Shown: positions 1 through 9,515, counted from the stretch's first letter. The stretch: DNA of 64,000 nt from Emergencia sp. (GCA_022767345.1 JALEOD010000053.1:62001-126000); one strand, 5' to 3'. Notes: generated by a model from the sequence alone, not told the origin. Translations and numbers: made by a program.

Positions 1-1
1 A

Positions 2-1189
2 GCAGAAAAAAGGGCCTTAAGAAAGAAGCGGAAGGAAGAAAATATTCTGGCGGTTATGAAAAAATCCGGCTGGAGCCGTGAGGAAACTATGGCAAGGATA
101 GAAGAGGCAAAGGAAAGGCTTGGCATCACTTATCGGGATTATAACCATTATGATTTTCATAAAATTCCGCTGAAGGATCAGAAACGTGCATATGAGGATG
201 TTGTGAAGAAGGCGGTCAACAAAAAAAGAAAAGCGCAGAAGAATGAAAAACTGCTGCACAAGGTGATGGAAGAAACTGGTTGGACCGAAAAAGAAGCAAA
301 ACAGATTATGAAGGCTTCTAAAGAAAATTGCGGAGCTGAATATAAGGACTATGTTGCTTACCGGTTCTGGGAAGTTGACGAAGAAACACAGAAAACTTAT
401 TTCACAAAGGGTGACGCAAACGCCCTCAGAAAAAAATATAATACGAATAAGGAAAAAGTTGCCTGCTTCAGAAATAAAAATGAGTTTAATGAAGTATTCC
501 GTGAATGCCTGGGAAGAGTATGGTCCTACAATCAGGATGTATCCCTGGAGGATTTCAAAGCAACTTTCAAAAATGAGAAAAAGGTTATTTATAAACCTCT
601 GTCAGCAAGCTGCGGATCCGGGGTACAGGTCTTTGACCTTTCCGAAGACAGCATAGAAACAAGCTATGAGCAGATAAAAGAACTTCCTGCAGGGATTGTT
701 GAAGGATATCTGGTGCAGCATCCGGAAATGAGCAAATTTTCCAAACGAGCAGTGAATACACTTCGCGTGGTATCCGTTTTTGCAGAAGATAAGGTGAATA
801 TCCTTTATGCGGCTTTCAGAATGGCGGGGGGAGACGCAGTCGTAGACAACTTCCATCACGGAGGTGTTCTGGCTCTGATTGATTTGGAAAGCGGCAAAGT
901 TATGACAGATGCCATTGATCTGTCTGGAAATATCTATCAAACCCATCCTGCTACCGGAGAAAAGATTAAGGGGTTTCAGGTGCCTTACTGGGATGAGGTA
1001 AAGGCATTAATCGATAAGGCCGGCAGAATTGTGGATGGCGTCGGTTATGTCGGCTGGGATGTCGCTGTTACAGAAAACGGACCGGTGCTGATAGAAGGCA
1101 ATACCTCTCCTGCACCGAATGTTCTACAGCTGCCATTCTATCTGCAGGAGCGTAAGGGCATGCATCATGTGGTAGCGCCGTATCTGTAA
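2..1189 (+). CDS. Sugar-transfer-associated ATP-grasp protein (5' end outside window)
   Basis: The reading frame is open to the left edge, so the true start lies upstream; the first in-window ATG (56) falls inside the repeat region. Two copies of a ~68-residue helical repeat come first (KSGWSREE and ETGWTEKE cores), followed by an ATP-grasp domain. Its visible landmarks are a lysine motif (KPLSASCGSG), a glycine-rich stretch (RMAGGDAVVDNFHHGG) and the C-terminal metal-binding strand GPVLIEGNTSPAP. The domain resembles the family Pfam calls sugar-transfer-associated ATP-grasp. ATP-grasp enzymes join a carboxylate to an amine or thiol using ATP. It aligns with the next gene nearly without gaps and is probably a tandem duplicate. 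Its position before CDP-glycerol genes suggests a role in decorating a surface polymer; the substrate is unknown. Confidence 0.8.
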   Translation, partial: AEKRALRKKRKEENILAVMKKSGWSREETMARIEEAKERLGITYRDYNHYDFHKIPLKDQKRAYEDVVKKAVNKKRKAQKNEKLLHKVMEETGWTEKEAKQIMKASKENCGAEYKDYVAYRFWEVDEETQKTYFTKGDANALRKKYNTNKEKVACFRNKNEFNEVFRECLGRVWSYNQDVSLEDFKATFKNEKKVIYKPLSASCGSGVQVFDLSEDSIETSYEQIKELPAGIVEGYLVQHPEMSKFSKRAVNTLRVVSVFAEDKVNILYAAFRMAGGDAVVDNFHHGGVLALIDLESGKVMTDAIDLSGNIYQTHPATGEKIKGFQVPYWDEVKALIDKAGRIVDGVGYVGWDVAVTENGPVLIEGNTSPAPNVLQLPFYLQERKGMHHVVAPYL

Positions 1190-1225
1190 AAAAGGAGCTT
1201 TTTTACAGGAGAAAGAGCAAATTTT

Positions 1226-2485
1226 ATGTTTAATATTTTGAAAAGAAAAAATAAGTTTTTTATGCCTGCAAAAAAAGAGGCAGATGCGCAAAAAGAAGCA
1301 GAGAAAAAAGCGATCAGAAAAAGAAAAACCGAAGAAACAATTTCTGCAGTCATGGAAAAGACTGGATGGAGCAGAGAGTATGCCTTGGCACAGATGAAGG
1401 ATGCCAAAGCAAGATTAGGAATTACCTATAAAAATTATAATCGGTATGATTTTTACAAAATTCCCGTCGAAGAGCAGGAAATGGAATATCAATTTGTTCT
1501 TGAAAAGATAGAACGAAGAAAACAGAGAACAATAGAAAACGAGGAACTGATTCGGACGGTCATGGAAAAAACCGGCTGGGAGTACGAATCCGCAAAGGAA
1601 AATATGGAAGCTGCAAAAACTTCGTGTGGAGCGGAATATAAGGATTATGTCAATTATAAATTTTGGGAACTGGATGAAGAAACCTGGAAAACCTTCCTTA
1701 CAAAGGGATGCAGGGATACTCTTCGGAAAAAGTACAATACCAGTCAGGGAAACATACGCTGCTTTATGAATAAGTGCCGCTTTAATGAGATCTTTGGTGA
1801 ATATCTGGGCAGAGCATGGGTTTATAATAGAGAACTCTCCCTGAAACAGTTTATGGATCAGTTCCAGAATGAAAAAAAGCTTATCTACAAGCCCTTGTCA
1901 GCAAGATGCGGAGAAGGAATACAGGTATTTGAGCTGAATGCAGATAATCTGGAAACCGTTTACTCAAAAATTTGGGAGCTGCCTCCAGGGATTGTAGAAG
2001 GATATCTTGTGCAGCATCATGAAATGAGCAAGTATTCCAAACGAGCAGTAAATACGATTCGTGTAATATCCATTTTTTCCGGCGGACAAGTTCATATGCT
2101 GTATGCTGCCTTTAGAATGGGCGGCGGTGACGCAGTGGTGGACAATTTTCATAACGGAGGAATTTCCGCCCTGATTGATTTAGAGAGCGGCGAGGTATAT
2201 TCGGACGCAATTGATCTTCAGGGAAATATTTATGAAATCCATCCGGATACAGGTGTAAAAATGAAGGGATTTGTTATTCCATACTGGGATGAAGCAAAGA
2301 AGTTGATTGACCATGTAGCGAAGATTGTTGACGGTGTCGGATATGTAGGATGGGATATCGCAATTACCGAGCACGGACCTGTGCTGATAGAGGGAAACAC
2401 CGCACCGGCAGCAGATCTTTTGCAGATGCAATATTATGTGCGGAACCATAAGGGTGTCCGTTACTTGTTTGAAGATTATTTATAA
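1226..2485 (+). CDS. Sugar-transfer-associated ATP-grasp protein, paralogue of the preceding gene
   Basis: A 419-residue protein. Residues 1-35 are basic and charged. Two tandem ~70-residue repeats follow, with conserved tryptophans at residues 48 and 118 (pattern TGW-x4-A-x3-M-x2-A). The ATP-grasp domain fills roughly residues 150-419, with KPLSARCGEG, RMGGGDAVVDNFHNGG and the metal-binding GPVLIEGNTAPAA. It lies 36 bases after its paralogue and 28 bases before the giant ATP-grasp gene, so the three are probably cotranscribed. No signal peptide or membrane segment is visible, so it should act in the cytoplasm. Two near-identical enzymes side by side suggest either two related substrates or sequential additions. 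The family call is firm; the substrate is not known. Confidence 0.82.
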   Translation: MFNILKRKNKFFMPAKKEADAQKEAEKKAIRKRKTEETISAVMEKTGWSREYALAQMKDAKARLGITYKNYNRYDFYKIPVEEQEMEYQFVLEKIERRKQRTIENEELIRTVMEKTGWEYESAKENMEAAKTSCGAEYKDYVNYKFWELDEETWKTFLTKGCRDTLRKKYNTSQGNIRCFMNKCRFNEIFGEYLGRAWVYNRELSLKQFMDQFQNEKKLIYKPLSARCGEGIQVFELNADNLETVYSKIWELPPGIVEGYLVQHHEMSKYSKRAVNTIRVISIFSGGQVHMLYAAFRMGGGDAVVDNFHNGGISALIDLESGEVYSDAIDLQGNIYEIHPDTGVKMKGFVIPYWDEAKKLIDHVAKIVDGVGYVGWDIAITEHGPVLIEGNTAPAADLLQMQYYVRNHKGVRYLFEDYL

Positions 2486-2513
2486 TAATTTCTTAGGAGG
2501 AAGAGGAAATCCA

Positions 2514-5500
2514 ATGAAAGAAAAAAAACCATTAGTTGTAGTACTTTCAAGAAATTATTCTACTGGCCTTAGCGTAATCAGATCCCTTGGAGCTTCAGGA
2601 TATACGGTAGATTTAATTGCCAGTGCATATAAAGAAAATGCTTCGGCGCTCATTGCAAAAAGTAAATATGTCCATGAGGCCGTTGAAGTATTGACGAAGA
2701 AAGTGAAAGATGAGGAAGACACAGAGCTGGTGAGTGCCCTTCTCAGTTATTCTGGCAGATATCAGCAAAAACCAGTTTTGTTTCCGACAGATGACTATAC
2801 TGCGTCAGTTATGGATCTGCATAGAGATGCCCTTTCGGATATCTTTGTTATGCCAGGCATTGCAGGCGGCGGTCAGGGAAGTCTGAAGCATTACATGGAC
2901 AAAAGCGTACAGGGTGAGCTTGCCAGAAAGGTGGGCATTCTAACCCCGAAGGAATGGGTAATCTCCTTAAGAGATGAGAAGATAACAATTCCAGAACACA
3001 TGGTGTATCCTTGCTACTGCAAGCCTTTAGAAAGCAGCCTGGGATACAAACAGGAGATGGCAAAATGCGATAGTGAAGAGGAACTTGGCGCGCATTTACA
3101 GAAGCTGAGAGAAAACTTTTCCAATCGTTCTATTCTGGTGCAGGAATTCCTTGAAATTGATGAAGAAATTGACATGGAAGGCGTGTGCTTAGATCAGGAA
3201 ATTGTGCTGCCGGGTATTATCTGGAAAAGACTAATCGGGAAGCACGATGTAGGGGTTCCGCTGGCAGGAAAAACCTTTCCGGTAGAAAAACTGGGAGACT
3301 TCAAAGAAAAAATCCTGGCGTTTTTGCGTGAATTCCACTATTTTGGCATGTTCGATCTGGGATTCAATATTGTCGGTGACAAAATCTACTTTAATGAGAA
3401 TAATCTGCGAAGCGGCGGTACCAATTATATTTATTATAAGAGCGGTGTAAATCTTCCAGAAATCTTTGTCAAGGAAATTCTGGGTGAAAAACATACGGAA
3501 GAGGAAACTGTAATCCCTGCATTCGGAAAGACCTATATCTATGAGAAAGTTGCCTGGGAAGATTATCTTCACGGTCATATGACGAAAGAAACTCTGGATC
3601 GTGAACTGGCAGCAGCAGAAATTAAGATTATCTGCGGAAATGAAGATGAAGTTCCGGAACAGATATTCTTGGAAGATGTTACTGCGCGTGCGCACAAAAT
3701 GGAACGAAGGGAAGCGCATTTCAGAGAAGTGCTCAGAGAAACCGGCTGGGAGAGAGACTATGCTCGGGCGCAAATAAAAGACGCAAAAGACAGACTGGGT
3801 ATTACCCTTGCTGACTATGAAAAGCATCATTTCTGGAAATATGATGCTGCAGAGCAGGCAGAAACATATGCAAAAATCCTTCGCCGCAGAGAGCGAAATA
3901 AGGAACAGAAAGAAGCCTGCATTGTTTCTGCGATGGAAACTGCTGACTGGGAACGGGAATATGCAGAGAAACAGATTAAGGATGCAAGAAACAGGCTGGG
4001 TATCAGCTATAATCGATATAAGGAATACCAGTTTTGCCTGATTCCTGTAGAAGAACAGGCAGAGAAATACAGAGAAATTCTGAAGACTCTTGAAAGAGAA
4101 AAAGTACAAAAAGAATACCAGGGCGAAAAACCTCTGGTGGTTGTTCTTTCCAGGAATTATTCCACAGGTCTTGCAGTAATTCGTTCTCTGGGTGCAGCGG
4201 GATATACCGTGGATTTAGTTGCCAATGCCCATAAACCAGGTCTTTCCGACATTGCCTGCTGCAGTAAGTATGTGCGCAGGTCTATCGAAGTGGTGTCCAA
4301 AAAAGTAAAAGATGGAGAAGACACAGAGCTATTAGAAGCACTGTTTCAGTATGCGAGCGAAAAAGTAAGACCGGTGCTGTTCCCGGCAGACGACTATACT
4401 GCTTCTGTGATGGACATGAACAGAGATAAACTGAAAGATATCTTTGTGATGCCTTCCATCGTAGGTGGAAAAGCAGGCACTATGGTGGAGCATATGAACA
4501 AAACCGTTCAGGGAAACCTTGCCAGAAAAGCAGGACTGCTTACACCGATGGAATGGATTATTTCCCTGGAAAATGATATTGTGATTCCAGAGGATATGGT
4601 TTATCCATGTTTTGTAAAGCCGATCGAAAGCATTACCGGTTATAAAAGAGAAATGAAACTCTGTAATGATAAGCAGGAACTGAGAAGTCATCTTAGCAAG
4701 CTGCAGCGTAAATTCTCCAATCGCTCGATTTTAGTACAGGAGTTTCTCAATATTGAAAATGAAATTGATTTGTCCGGCGTTTGTTTAGATCAGCAGATTA
4801 TTATTCCGGCGATTATCAAGAAAACCAATGTGGCACAGTATGAAAAAGGCGTTACTCTGGCGGGAAAAGTAGTTCCTTTTGCAGAGCTTGGAGAGATTCA
4901 GACGCAGATTATCGAGATGATGAAGTCCTATCACTATATCGGTATGTTCGATTTGGAGTTCAATGTTGTCGGGGATAAGATTTACTTTAATGAAGTAAAT
5001 CTGCGGAGTGGAGGTCCTAATTACTCCTATTTCATGAGCGGCGTAAATCTTCCGGCACTGTTTGTAAAGGAGGCTACCGGACAGGAACATACACCGGAAG
5101 AGGAAAAGGTAGAAGCTTATGGCAAGAGCTTTATTTATGAAAAAGTAGCCTGGGATGATTATATTCACGGATTTATGACGAAGAGGGAACTCAATACCTG
5201 CATTGCAGAGGCAGATATTCCACTGCTCTATTCTAATGAGGACCCTGCGCCGGGACAGCTCTTTATCAGGAAAATTACAAAGACTGCACGCAAAAAAAAG
5301 ATTAAACAGAAACTGAAAAAGATTAGACGCTCTCTGGGACAAATAAAACGGGGACTGGCAGTACAGCTTCGACCTCTGAAACAGATTCTCTTAAGATTCC
5401 CACAGACAAAAAAAGCAAATAGGCGAAATTCGAATTCAGAAAAACCTCGTGTGATTGTTGCAGGCCGTAACTACTGCTCCAATCTGTGTATGGCAAGATC

Positions 5501-6674
5501 TTTGGGTGAAGCAGGGTATGAAGTAGAGGTACTGCGAATTTTCCAGGTGAGACCGAAGCTGAGAAATCTGATGAAAATGCTCAAACCGGATGCTTACAGT
5601 AAATATATTAAGGCATATCATGTGTGCGTATCCAGAAGAAAGAGTATTAATATCGTAAACATGCTGAAGGATTTGGCAGATCCTGCCCGCAAGATGCTTT
5701 TGATACCGGCTGACGATTTGGTGGCTTCTATTGCAGATGAATATCTGGAAGAGCTGAGTCAGTTCTATTTTCTTCCGAATGCGGATAATAAAGAGGGAGA
5801 AATCAATCGGCTCATGAGCAAAGGGGTACAGAAGGAACTGGCCCTTGCAGCAGGATTACCGGTATTAAACAGCTGCGTGATCAGAACCGTAGGAGGGAAA
5901 TTCTATGTGCCGGAAACAGTGCATTACCCTTGTTTTATAAAACCAAATGTGAGCAGAAACAGTTCCAAGAGCAGAATGCGTGTATGCTACAGCGAAAGAG
6001 AACTCATCGATACCTTGAAAGAGTTTTCTGCGAAAAAGGATATCGAAATGCTGGTAGAAGATTTTGTGGATATTAAGAAAGAATACTCCATTCTTGGAAT
6101 CAGTACCAAGTCTGGTGCTAATGGTCCTGGTTTCTTTGGTGCTGAAGAGGGCGGTCAGAATGAGCACAGAGGCGTTGCCGTTACTGGAAGAATCCTTCCA
6201 TGTGAAACCATGCAGCCTTTGATTGACAAACTTATCGATTTTGTAGGTACTCTGAAATTTGACGGTTTATACGATATTGACTTAATCGAAACCACCGACG
6301 GAAAGGTCTACTTCGTTGAAGTAAATATGCGTTTTGGTGCGTCCGGTTATGCGGTTACAAGATGCGGCGTCAACCTTCCTGGAATGTTTGCCGACTACAT
6401 GATCTTTGGTAAGCCAGTAGATATGAACAGTAAGGTTGAAAAGACCGGTGTTACCTTTGTCAGCGAGAAGGTTTTAATTGAAGAGTATACGATGGGAAGA
6501 CTCTCTAAATCAAAACTGAAAGAATGTATGAACCAGGCGGATATCTGCTTCATAAAGAATCCAGAAGATGCAGGTGCGTACAAACACTTTAAGAAATTTT
6601 ATCCAATCGCTTCAGTCATGAGAGCTCTGTATAAAATGAGAGACCAGCGTGCTGCAGCAAATAAAAATAATTAG
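2514..6674 (+). CDS. Giant protein with three ATP-grasp modules
   Basis: A 1386-residue protein. The ATG at 2514 follows AGGAGG (2495-2500); an in-frame start further upstream would overlap the previous gene and lacks this site. Module 1 (about residues 5-400) and module 2 (about 537-920) are clear duplicates, both opening with LVVVLSRNYSTGL. Two copies of the tryptophan repeat (W412, W479) sit between them. A lysine/arginine-rich linker (about 921-975) leads to a more divergent module 3 (about 977-1386, opening RVIVAGRNYCSNL). Metal-binding strands are intact in module 2 (DLEF near 815, NEVNLR near 827) and module 3 (DIDL near 1256, VEVNMR near 1269). Module 1 has DLGF at the first position, so it may be impaired. 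The fold resembles carbamoyl-phosphate-synthase and D-aspartate-ligase type ATP-grasp enzymes. A role in multi-step ligation onto a surface polymer is inferred from the operon. Confidence 0.8.
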   Translation: MKEKKPLVVVLSRNYSTGLSVIRSLGASGYTVDLIASAYKENASALIAKSKYVHEAVEVLTKKVKDEEDTELVSALLSYSGRYQQKPVLFPTDDYTASVMDLHRDALSDIFVMPGIAGGGQGSLKHYMDKSVQGELARKVGILTPKEWVISLRDEKITIPEHMVYPCYCKPLESSLGYKQEMAKCDSEEELGAHLQKLRENFSNRSILVQEFLEIDEEIDMEGVCLDQEIVLPGIIWKRLIGKHDVGVPLAGKTFPVEKLGDFKEKILAFLREFHYFGMFDLGFNIVGDKIYFNENNLRSGGTNYIYYKSGVNLPEIFVKEILGEKHTEEETVIPAFGKTYIYEKVAWEDYLHGHMTKETLDRELAAAEIKIICGNEDEVPEQIFLEDVTARAHKMERREAHFREVLRETGWERDYARAQIKDAKDRLGITLADYEKHHFWKYDAAEQAETYAKILRRRERNKEQKEACIVSAMETADWEREYAEKQIKDARNRLGISYNRYKEYQFCLIPVEEQAEKYREILKTLEREKVQKEYQGEKPLVVVLSRNYSTGLAVIRSLGAAGYTVDLVANAHKPGLSDIACCSKYVRRSIEVVSKKVKDGEDTELLEALFQYASEKVRPVLFPADDYTASVMDMNRDKLKDIFVMPSIVGGKAGTMVEHMNKTVQGNLARKAGLLTPMEWIISLENDIVIPEDMVYPCFVKPIESITGYKREMKLCNDKQELRSHLSKLQRKFSNRSILVQEFLNIENEIDLSGVCLDQQIIIPAIIKKTNVAQYEKGVTLAGKVVPFAELGEIQTQIIEMMKSYHYIGMFDLEFNVVGDKIYFNEVNLRSGGPNYSYFMSGVNLPALFVKEATGQEHTPEEEKVEAYGKSFIYEKVAWDDYIHGFMTKRELNTCIAEADIPLLYSNEDPAPGQLFIRKITKTARKKKIKQKLKKIRRSLGQIKRGLAVQLRPLKQILLRFPQTKKANRRNSNSEKPRVIVAGRNYCSNLCMARSLGEAGYEVEVLRIFQVRPKLRNLMKMLKPDAYSKYIKAYHVCVSRRKSINIVNMLKDLADPARKMLLIPADDLVASIADEYLEELSQFYFLPNADNKEGEINRLMSKGVQKELALAAGLPVLNSCVIRTVGGKFYVPETVHYPCFIKPNVSRNSSKSRMRVCYSERELIDTLKEFSAKKDIEMLVEDFVDIKKEYSILGISTKSGANGPGFFGAEEGGQNEHRGVAVTGRILPCETMQPLIDKLIDFVGTLKFDGLYDIDLIETTDGKVYFVEVNMRFGASGYAVTRCGVNLPGMFADYMIFGKPVDMNSKVEKTGVTFVSEKVLIEEYTMGRLSKSKLKECMNQADICFIKNPEDAGAYKHFKKFYPIASVMRALYKMRDQRAAANKNN

Positions 6675-6693
6675 GGAAAGCAGGGAGTAATGG

Positions 6694-7809
6694 ATGTCTA
6701 AATTTCTCATATATGGGGCAACAGCGGTGCTGTGTTTTATCAATTTGTTTTTCAAACCTTTTAGGCTGAAAGACAAGGTTGCTATTATCAGCCGTCAGTC
6801 AGATGCGCCCACGCTGGATATAAGGCTTCTGACAGACTGCCTGCGTCAGCAGAACATAGAAACTGTTGTACTTACAAAAACACTGAAAAAATCTGCAGCT
6901 GGAGCAGTCAGCTATGGTCTGGAGTTGATGAAACAGATGTATCATCTTGCATCATCTAAAGTGGTTATTCTTGATGGGTACTGTATCCTGGTGTCAGTAC
7001 TGCCTAAAAAGAAGGGACAGAAAGTAGTTCAGATGTGGCACGCCCTTGGTGCGATTAAGAAGTTTGGCTGGCAGAATGTGGACAATCCGTATGGTCACAG
7101 TAAAGCTGTTGCAGAAGCTATGAAGATGCACCGAAATTACGATTACATTCTTGCACCCGGAAGAATTACAGGAAAATATTTTGCAGAGGCTTTCAGAACA
7201 CCGGAAGAAAATCTGGTTTATTACGGTCTTCCGAGAATTGACTTTATCAGAACAAAAGATACAGTGGCAAGAGAGAGGCTGGAAGCAGATTATCCTGCAG
7301 TCAGGGAAAAACAAAGTGTCCTTTATGTGCCGACTTTCCGTAAAAATGCGGAGCTGGAGTTGGAAAAACTGATTTCCAGGTTCGATTTTGACACCTTCAA
7401 TTTGGTTTTGAAAAAGCATTTTCTGGATCGGGGAGATTACAGCTGGGCAAAGGAAAGAGGTGTCATTGTGGATCAGAAGTACTCGTCTATGGAGTGGCTC
7501 AGGGTTTGCGATAAAGTGATCACTGACTATTCGGCGATTGCTTTTGAAGCTGCGATTCTTGACCATGATTTATATATTTATCAGCCGGATTTTGAAAAAT
7601 ATGATACAAATGTAGGTCTTAATGTCCATCTTAGCAGCGAAGCCATCGGCGAGTATGTATGTACATCGGAGGAACAGCTGGTTTCTAAACTGGGACAGCC
7701 TTATGACCGGCAGGCAGCTGCTGCTTTTCGAGAAAAATATATTGAAATTGATTTGAACAATTGTACAGAAAAACTGTGCGGGTTCATCAAAACCTTGCTG
7801 TCTGAATAG
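6694..7809 (+). CDS. CDP-glycerol glycerophosphotransferase family protein
   Basis: A 371-residue protein beginning 19 bases after the giant ATP-grasp gene. It has a hydrophobic N-terminus (about residues 5-21) and a GT-B-like CDP-glycerol glycerophosphotransferase body. The family landmarks are MWHALGAIKKFG (histidine 116, in the position of the WHG motif) and ITDYSAIAFEAAI (from residue 276). Enzymes of this TagB/TagF family transfer glycerol-phosphate from CDP-glycerol to a lipid-linked acceptor or growing chain at the inner face of the membrane. The first motif reads WHA instead of the usual WHG, so the acceptor may differ from that of the next gene's product. Primase or polymerase cannot be told apart from sequence alone. 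Confidence 0.82.
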   Translation: MSKFLIYGATAVLCFINLFFKPFRLKDKVAIISRQSDAPTLDIRLLTDCLRQQNIETVVLTKTLKKSAAGAVSYGLELMKQMYHLASSKVVILDGYCILVSVLPKKKGQKVVQMWHALGAIKKFGWQNVDNPYGHSKAVAEAMKMHRNYDYILAPGRITGKYFAEAFRTPEENLVYYGLPRIDFIRTKDTVARERLEADYPAVREKQSVLYVPTFRKNAELELEKLISRFDFDTFNLVLKKHFLDRGDYSWAKERGVIVDQKYSSMEWLRVCDKVITDYSAIAFEAAILDHDLYIYQPDFEKYDTNVGLNVHLSSEAIGEYVCTSEEQLVSKLGQPYDRQAAAAFREKYIEIDLNNCTEKLCGFIKTLLSE

Positions 7810-7818
7810 GAGGTTCTT

Positions 7819-9072
7819 TTGAAAATTATATCTATACTGAAGAACATCGCAAAAAAATCAACACCCCTGCGCATTCTGATGCGAAGCACCCTTTACGGCA
7901 CAAGAAAGGTTGTTTACCGCAGCAGGGGGCTGTTTGCAAAACCTGATGAAAAAACTATCGTTTTCGGTGCATATAACGGTAAAAGTTATGCATGCAGTCC
8001 GAAAGCAGTATATGAATATATGCTTTCAGACCCTAGGTTTTCCGATTATCAGTTTATTTGGCTTTTTGATCATCCCGAGAAGTACAAATATCTGGAGAAA
8101 AACCGTCATACCGGAGTGGTAAAAAACCAGAGTGCAGAGTGTGAGAAATATCTTCATGAGGCGAAATACTGGATTTTTAATTTCAGAGCTCTAGATCACT
8201 GGGTACCGGGGAAGGGACAGGTCTATGTGCAGTGCTGGCATGGTACGCCTCTGAAGCGCTTAGGCTATGATATTACAGTTTCCGACAATGCCATGAATTC
8301 TGTGAGAGAAATCAGAGATAAATACCGTACTGATACGGCAAGACTTGACTATCTTCTGTCACCTTGCAGATTTGTGACAGAAAAATTCAGCTCAGCCTGG
8401 AACTTAAAGGCTTTTGGGAAAGAGAAGGCCATTTTAGAAATCGGATATCCGAGAAATGACTTTTTGAACACCTTTACTGAAGAAGATGTCAAGGTAGTAA
8501 AGGAAAGGCTGGGACTTTCGGGCATCGATAAAAAAATTATTCTCTATGCACCGACCTGGAGAGATAATCAGCATGATGCCCAGGCTGGATATGTATATGA
8601 AAATCCTGTGGATTTTGATTTTTTGAAAAAACAACTTGGAGATGCGTATATCATTTTATTTAGAGCTCATTATCTGGTTGCTGATAATTTTGATTTCCGG
8701 GCATATGAAGGCTTTATCTATGATGTCTCTGCATATGATGATATCAACGAGCTGTACATAGCGGCGGACCTTCTGATTACAGACTATTCCAGCGTTTTCT
8801 TCGATTACGCAATACTAGAGAGACCGATGCTGTTTTATATGTACGACATGGAAGAGTACAGAGACGAAATGAGAGGCTTTTATCTGGATACTGCAGACCT
8901 TCCGGGAGAGATTGTAAAGACAGAAGAAGAACTTGTTGCTGCAATTGATGCCATAGATTTTCAGAAGGCTGCTTCTCAGGTCAAGGAATTTAACCAAGAA
9001 TATAATCTTTTAAACGACGGAAAAGCGTCTGCCCGTCTGGCAGATATAATCCTGAAGAATGCGGAAGTTTAA
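7819..9072 (+). CDS. CDP-glycerol glycerophosphotransferase (TagF-like)
   Basis: A 417-residue protein with a TTG start at 7819, chosen because AGGAGG (7808-7813) lies five bases before it and no better start is nearby. The C-terminal half is a canonical glycerophosphotransferase domain, with WHGTPLKRLGY (histidine 141) and LITDYSSVFFDYAIL (from residue 318), the two motifs around the active site of teichoic acid polymerases. Residues 1-35 are basic and could lie on the membrane. It sits nine bases after a second member of the same family and 13 before the cytidylyltransferase that makes CDP-glycerol. Together these form the core of poly(glycerol-phosphate) synthesis. A ribitol-phosphate substrate is less likely given the TagD-type partner. 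Confidence 0.88.
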   Translation: MKIISILKNIAKKSTPLRILMRSTLYGTRKVVYRSRGLFAKPDEKTIVFGAYNGKSYACSPKAVYEYMLSDPRFSDYQFIWLFDHPEKYKYLEKNRHTGVVKNQSAECEKYLHEAKYWIFNFRALDHWVPGKGQVYVQCWHGTPLKRLGYDITVSDNAMNSVREIRDKYRTDTARLDYLLSPCRFVTEKFSSAWNLKAFGKEKAILEIGYPRNDFLNTFTEEDVKVVKERLGLSGIDKKIILYAPTWRDNQHDAQAGYVYENPVDFDFLKKQLGDAYIILFRAHYLVADNFDFRAYEGFIYDVSAYDDINELYIAADLLITDYSSVFFDYAILERPMLFYMYDMEEYRDEMRGFYLDTADLPGEIVKTEEELVAAIDAIDFQKAASQVKEFNQEYNLLNDGKASARLADIILKNAEV

Positions 9073-9085
9073 GTAAGGAGAAAGT

Positions 9086-9478
9086 ATGAAAAGAGTAATT
9101 ACTTACGGAACATTTGATTTATTGCACTACGGTCATATTAACCTGCTTCGCAGGGCAAAGGAATATGGAGATTATCTGATTGTGGCCCTTTCTACCGATG
9201 AATTCAACTGGAATGAAAAACAAAAAAAATGCTACTTTAATTACGAGCGCAGAAAACAGCTGCTGGAAGCAATCCGCTATGTAGATCTCGTCATTCCGGA
9301 AACAAGCTGGGAACAGAAACGGACGGATATCCACGAATACCATGTAGATACTTTTGTTATTGGAGATGACTGGAAAGGAAGATTTGACTTCCTGAAGGAA
9401 GAAGGGGCAGAGGTTGTATATCTGGAAAGAACGCCGGATATATCCACAACCAGCATCAAACAGGATATTAAAGGTTAA
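9086..9478 (+). CDS. tagD: Glycerol-3-phosphate cytidylyltransferase
   Basis: A 130-residue protein, the usual length for TagD. It makes CDP-glycerol from CTP and glycerol-3-phosphate in the cytoplasm, the donor for the two transferases upstream. The nucleotidyltransferase signature GTFDLLHYGHINLL contains HxGH at residues 14-17, and the C-terminal RTPDISTTSIK matches the family's ISTT motif. It is the last gene of the surface-polymer operon: it follows the TagF-like gene by 13 bases with a GGAG site, and a weak hairpin terminator follows it. Confidence 0.93.
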   Translation: MKRVITYGTFDLLHYGHINLLRRAKEYGDYLIVALSTDEFNWNEKQKKCYFNYERRKQLLEAIRYVDLVIPETSWEQKRTDIHEYHVDTFVIGDDWKGRFDFLKEEGAEVVYLERTPDISTTSIKQDIKG

Positions 9479-9515
9479 AAAGGTATTGCAGAGAGTTGAA
9501 CCACAGGACATAGAG

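Noticed and set aside
3231..4109. A 292-codon open frame on the minus strand inside the giant ATP-grasp gene
   Set aside because: It is antisense to clearly conserved ATP-grasp and repeat sequence and has a Phe/Ile/Leu-rich composition typical of shadow frames.
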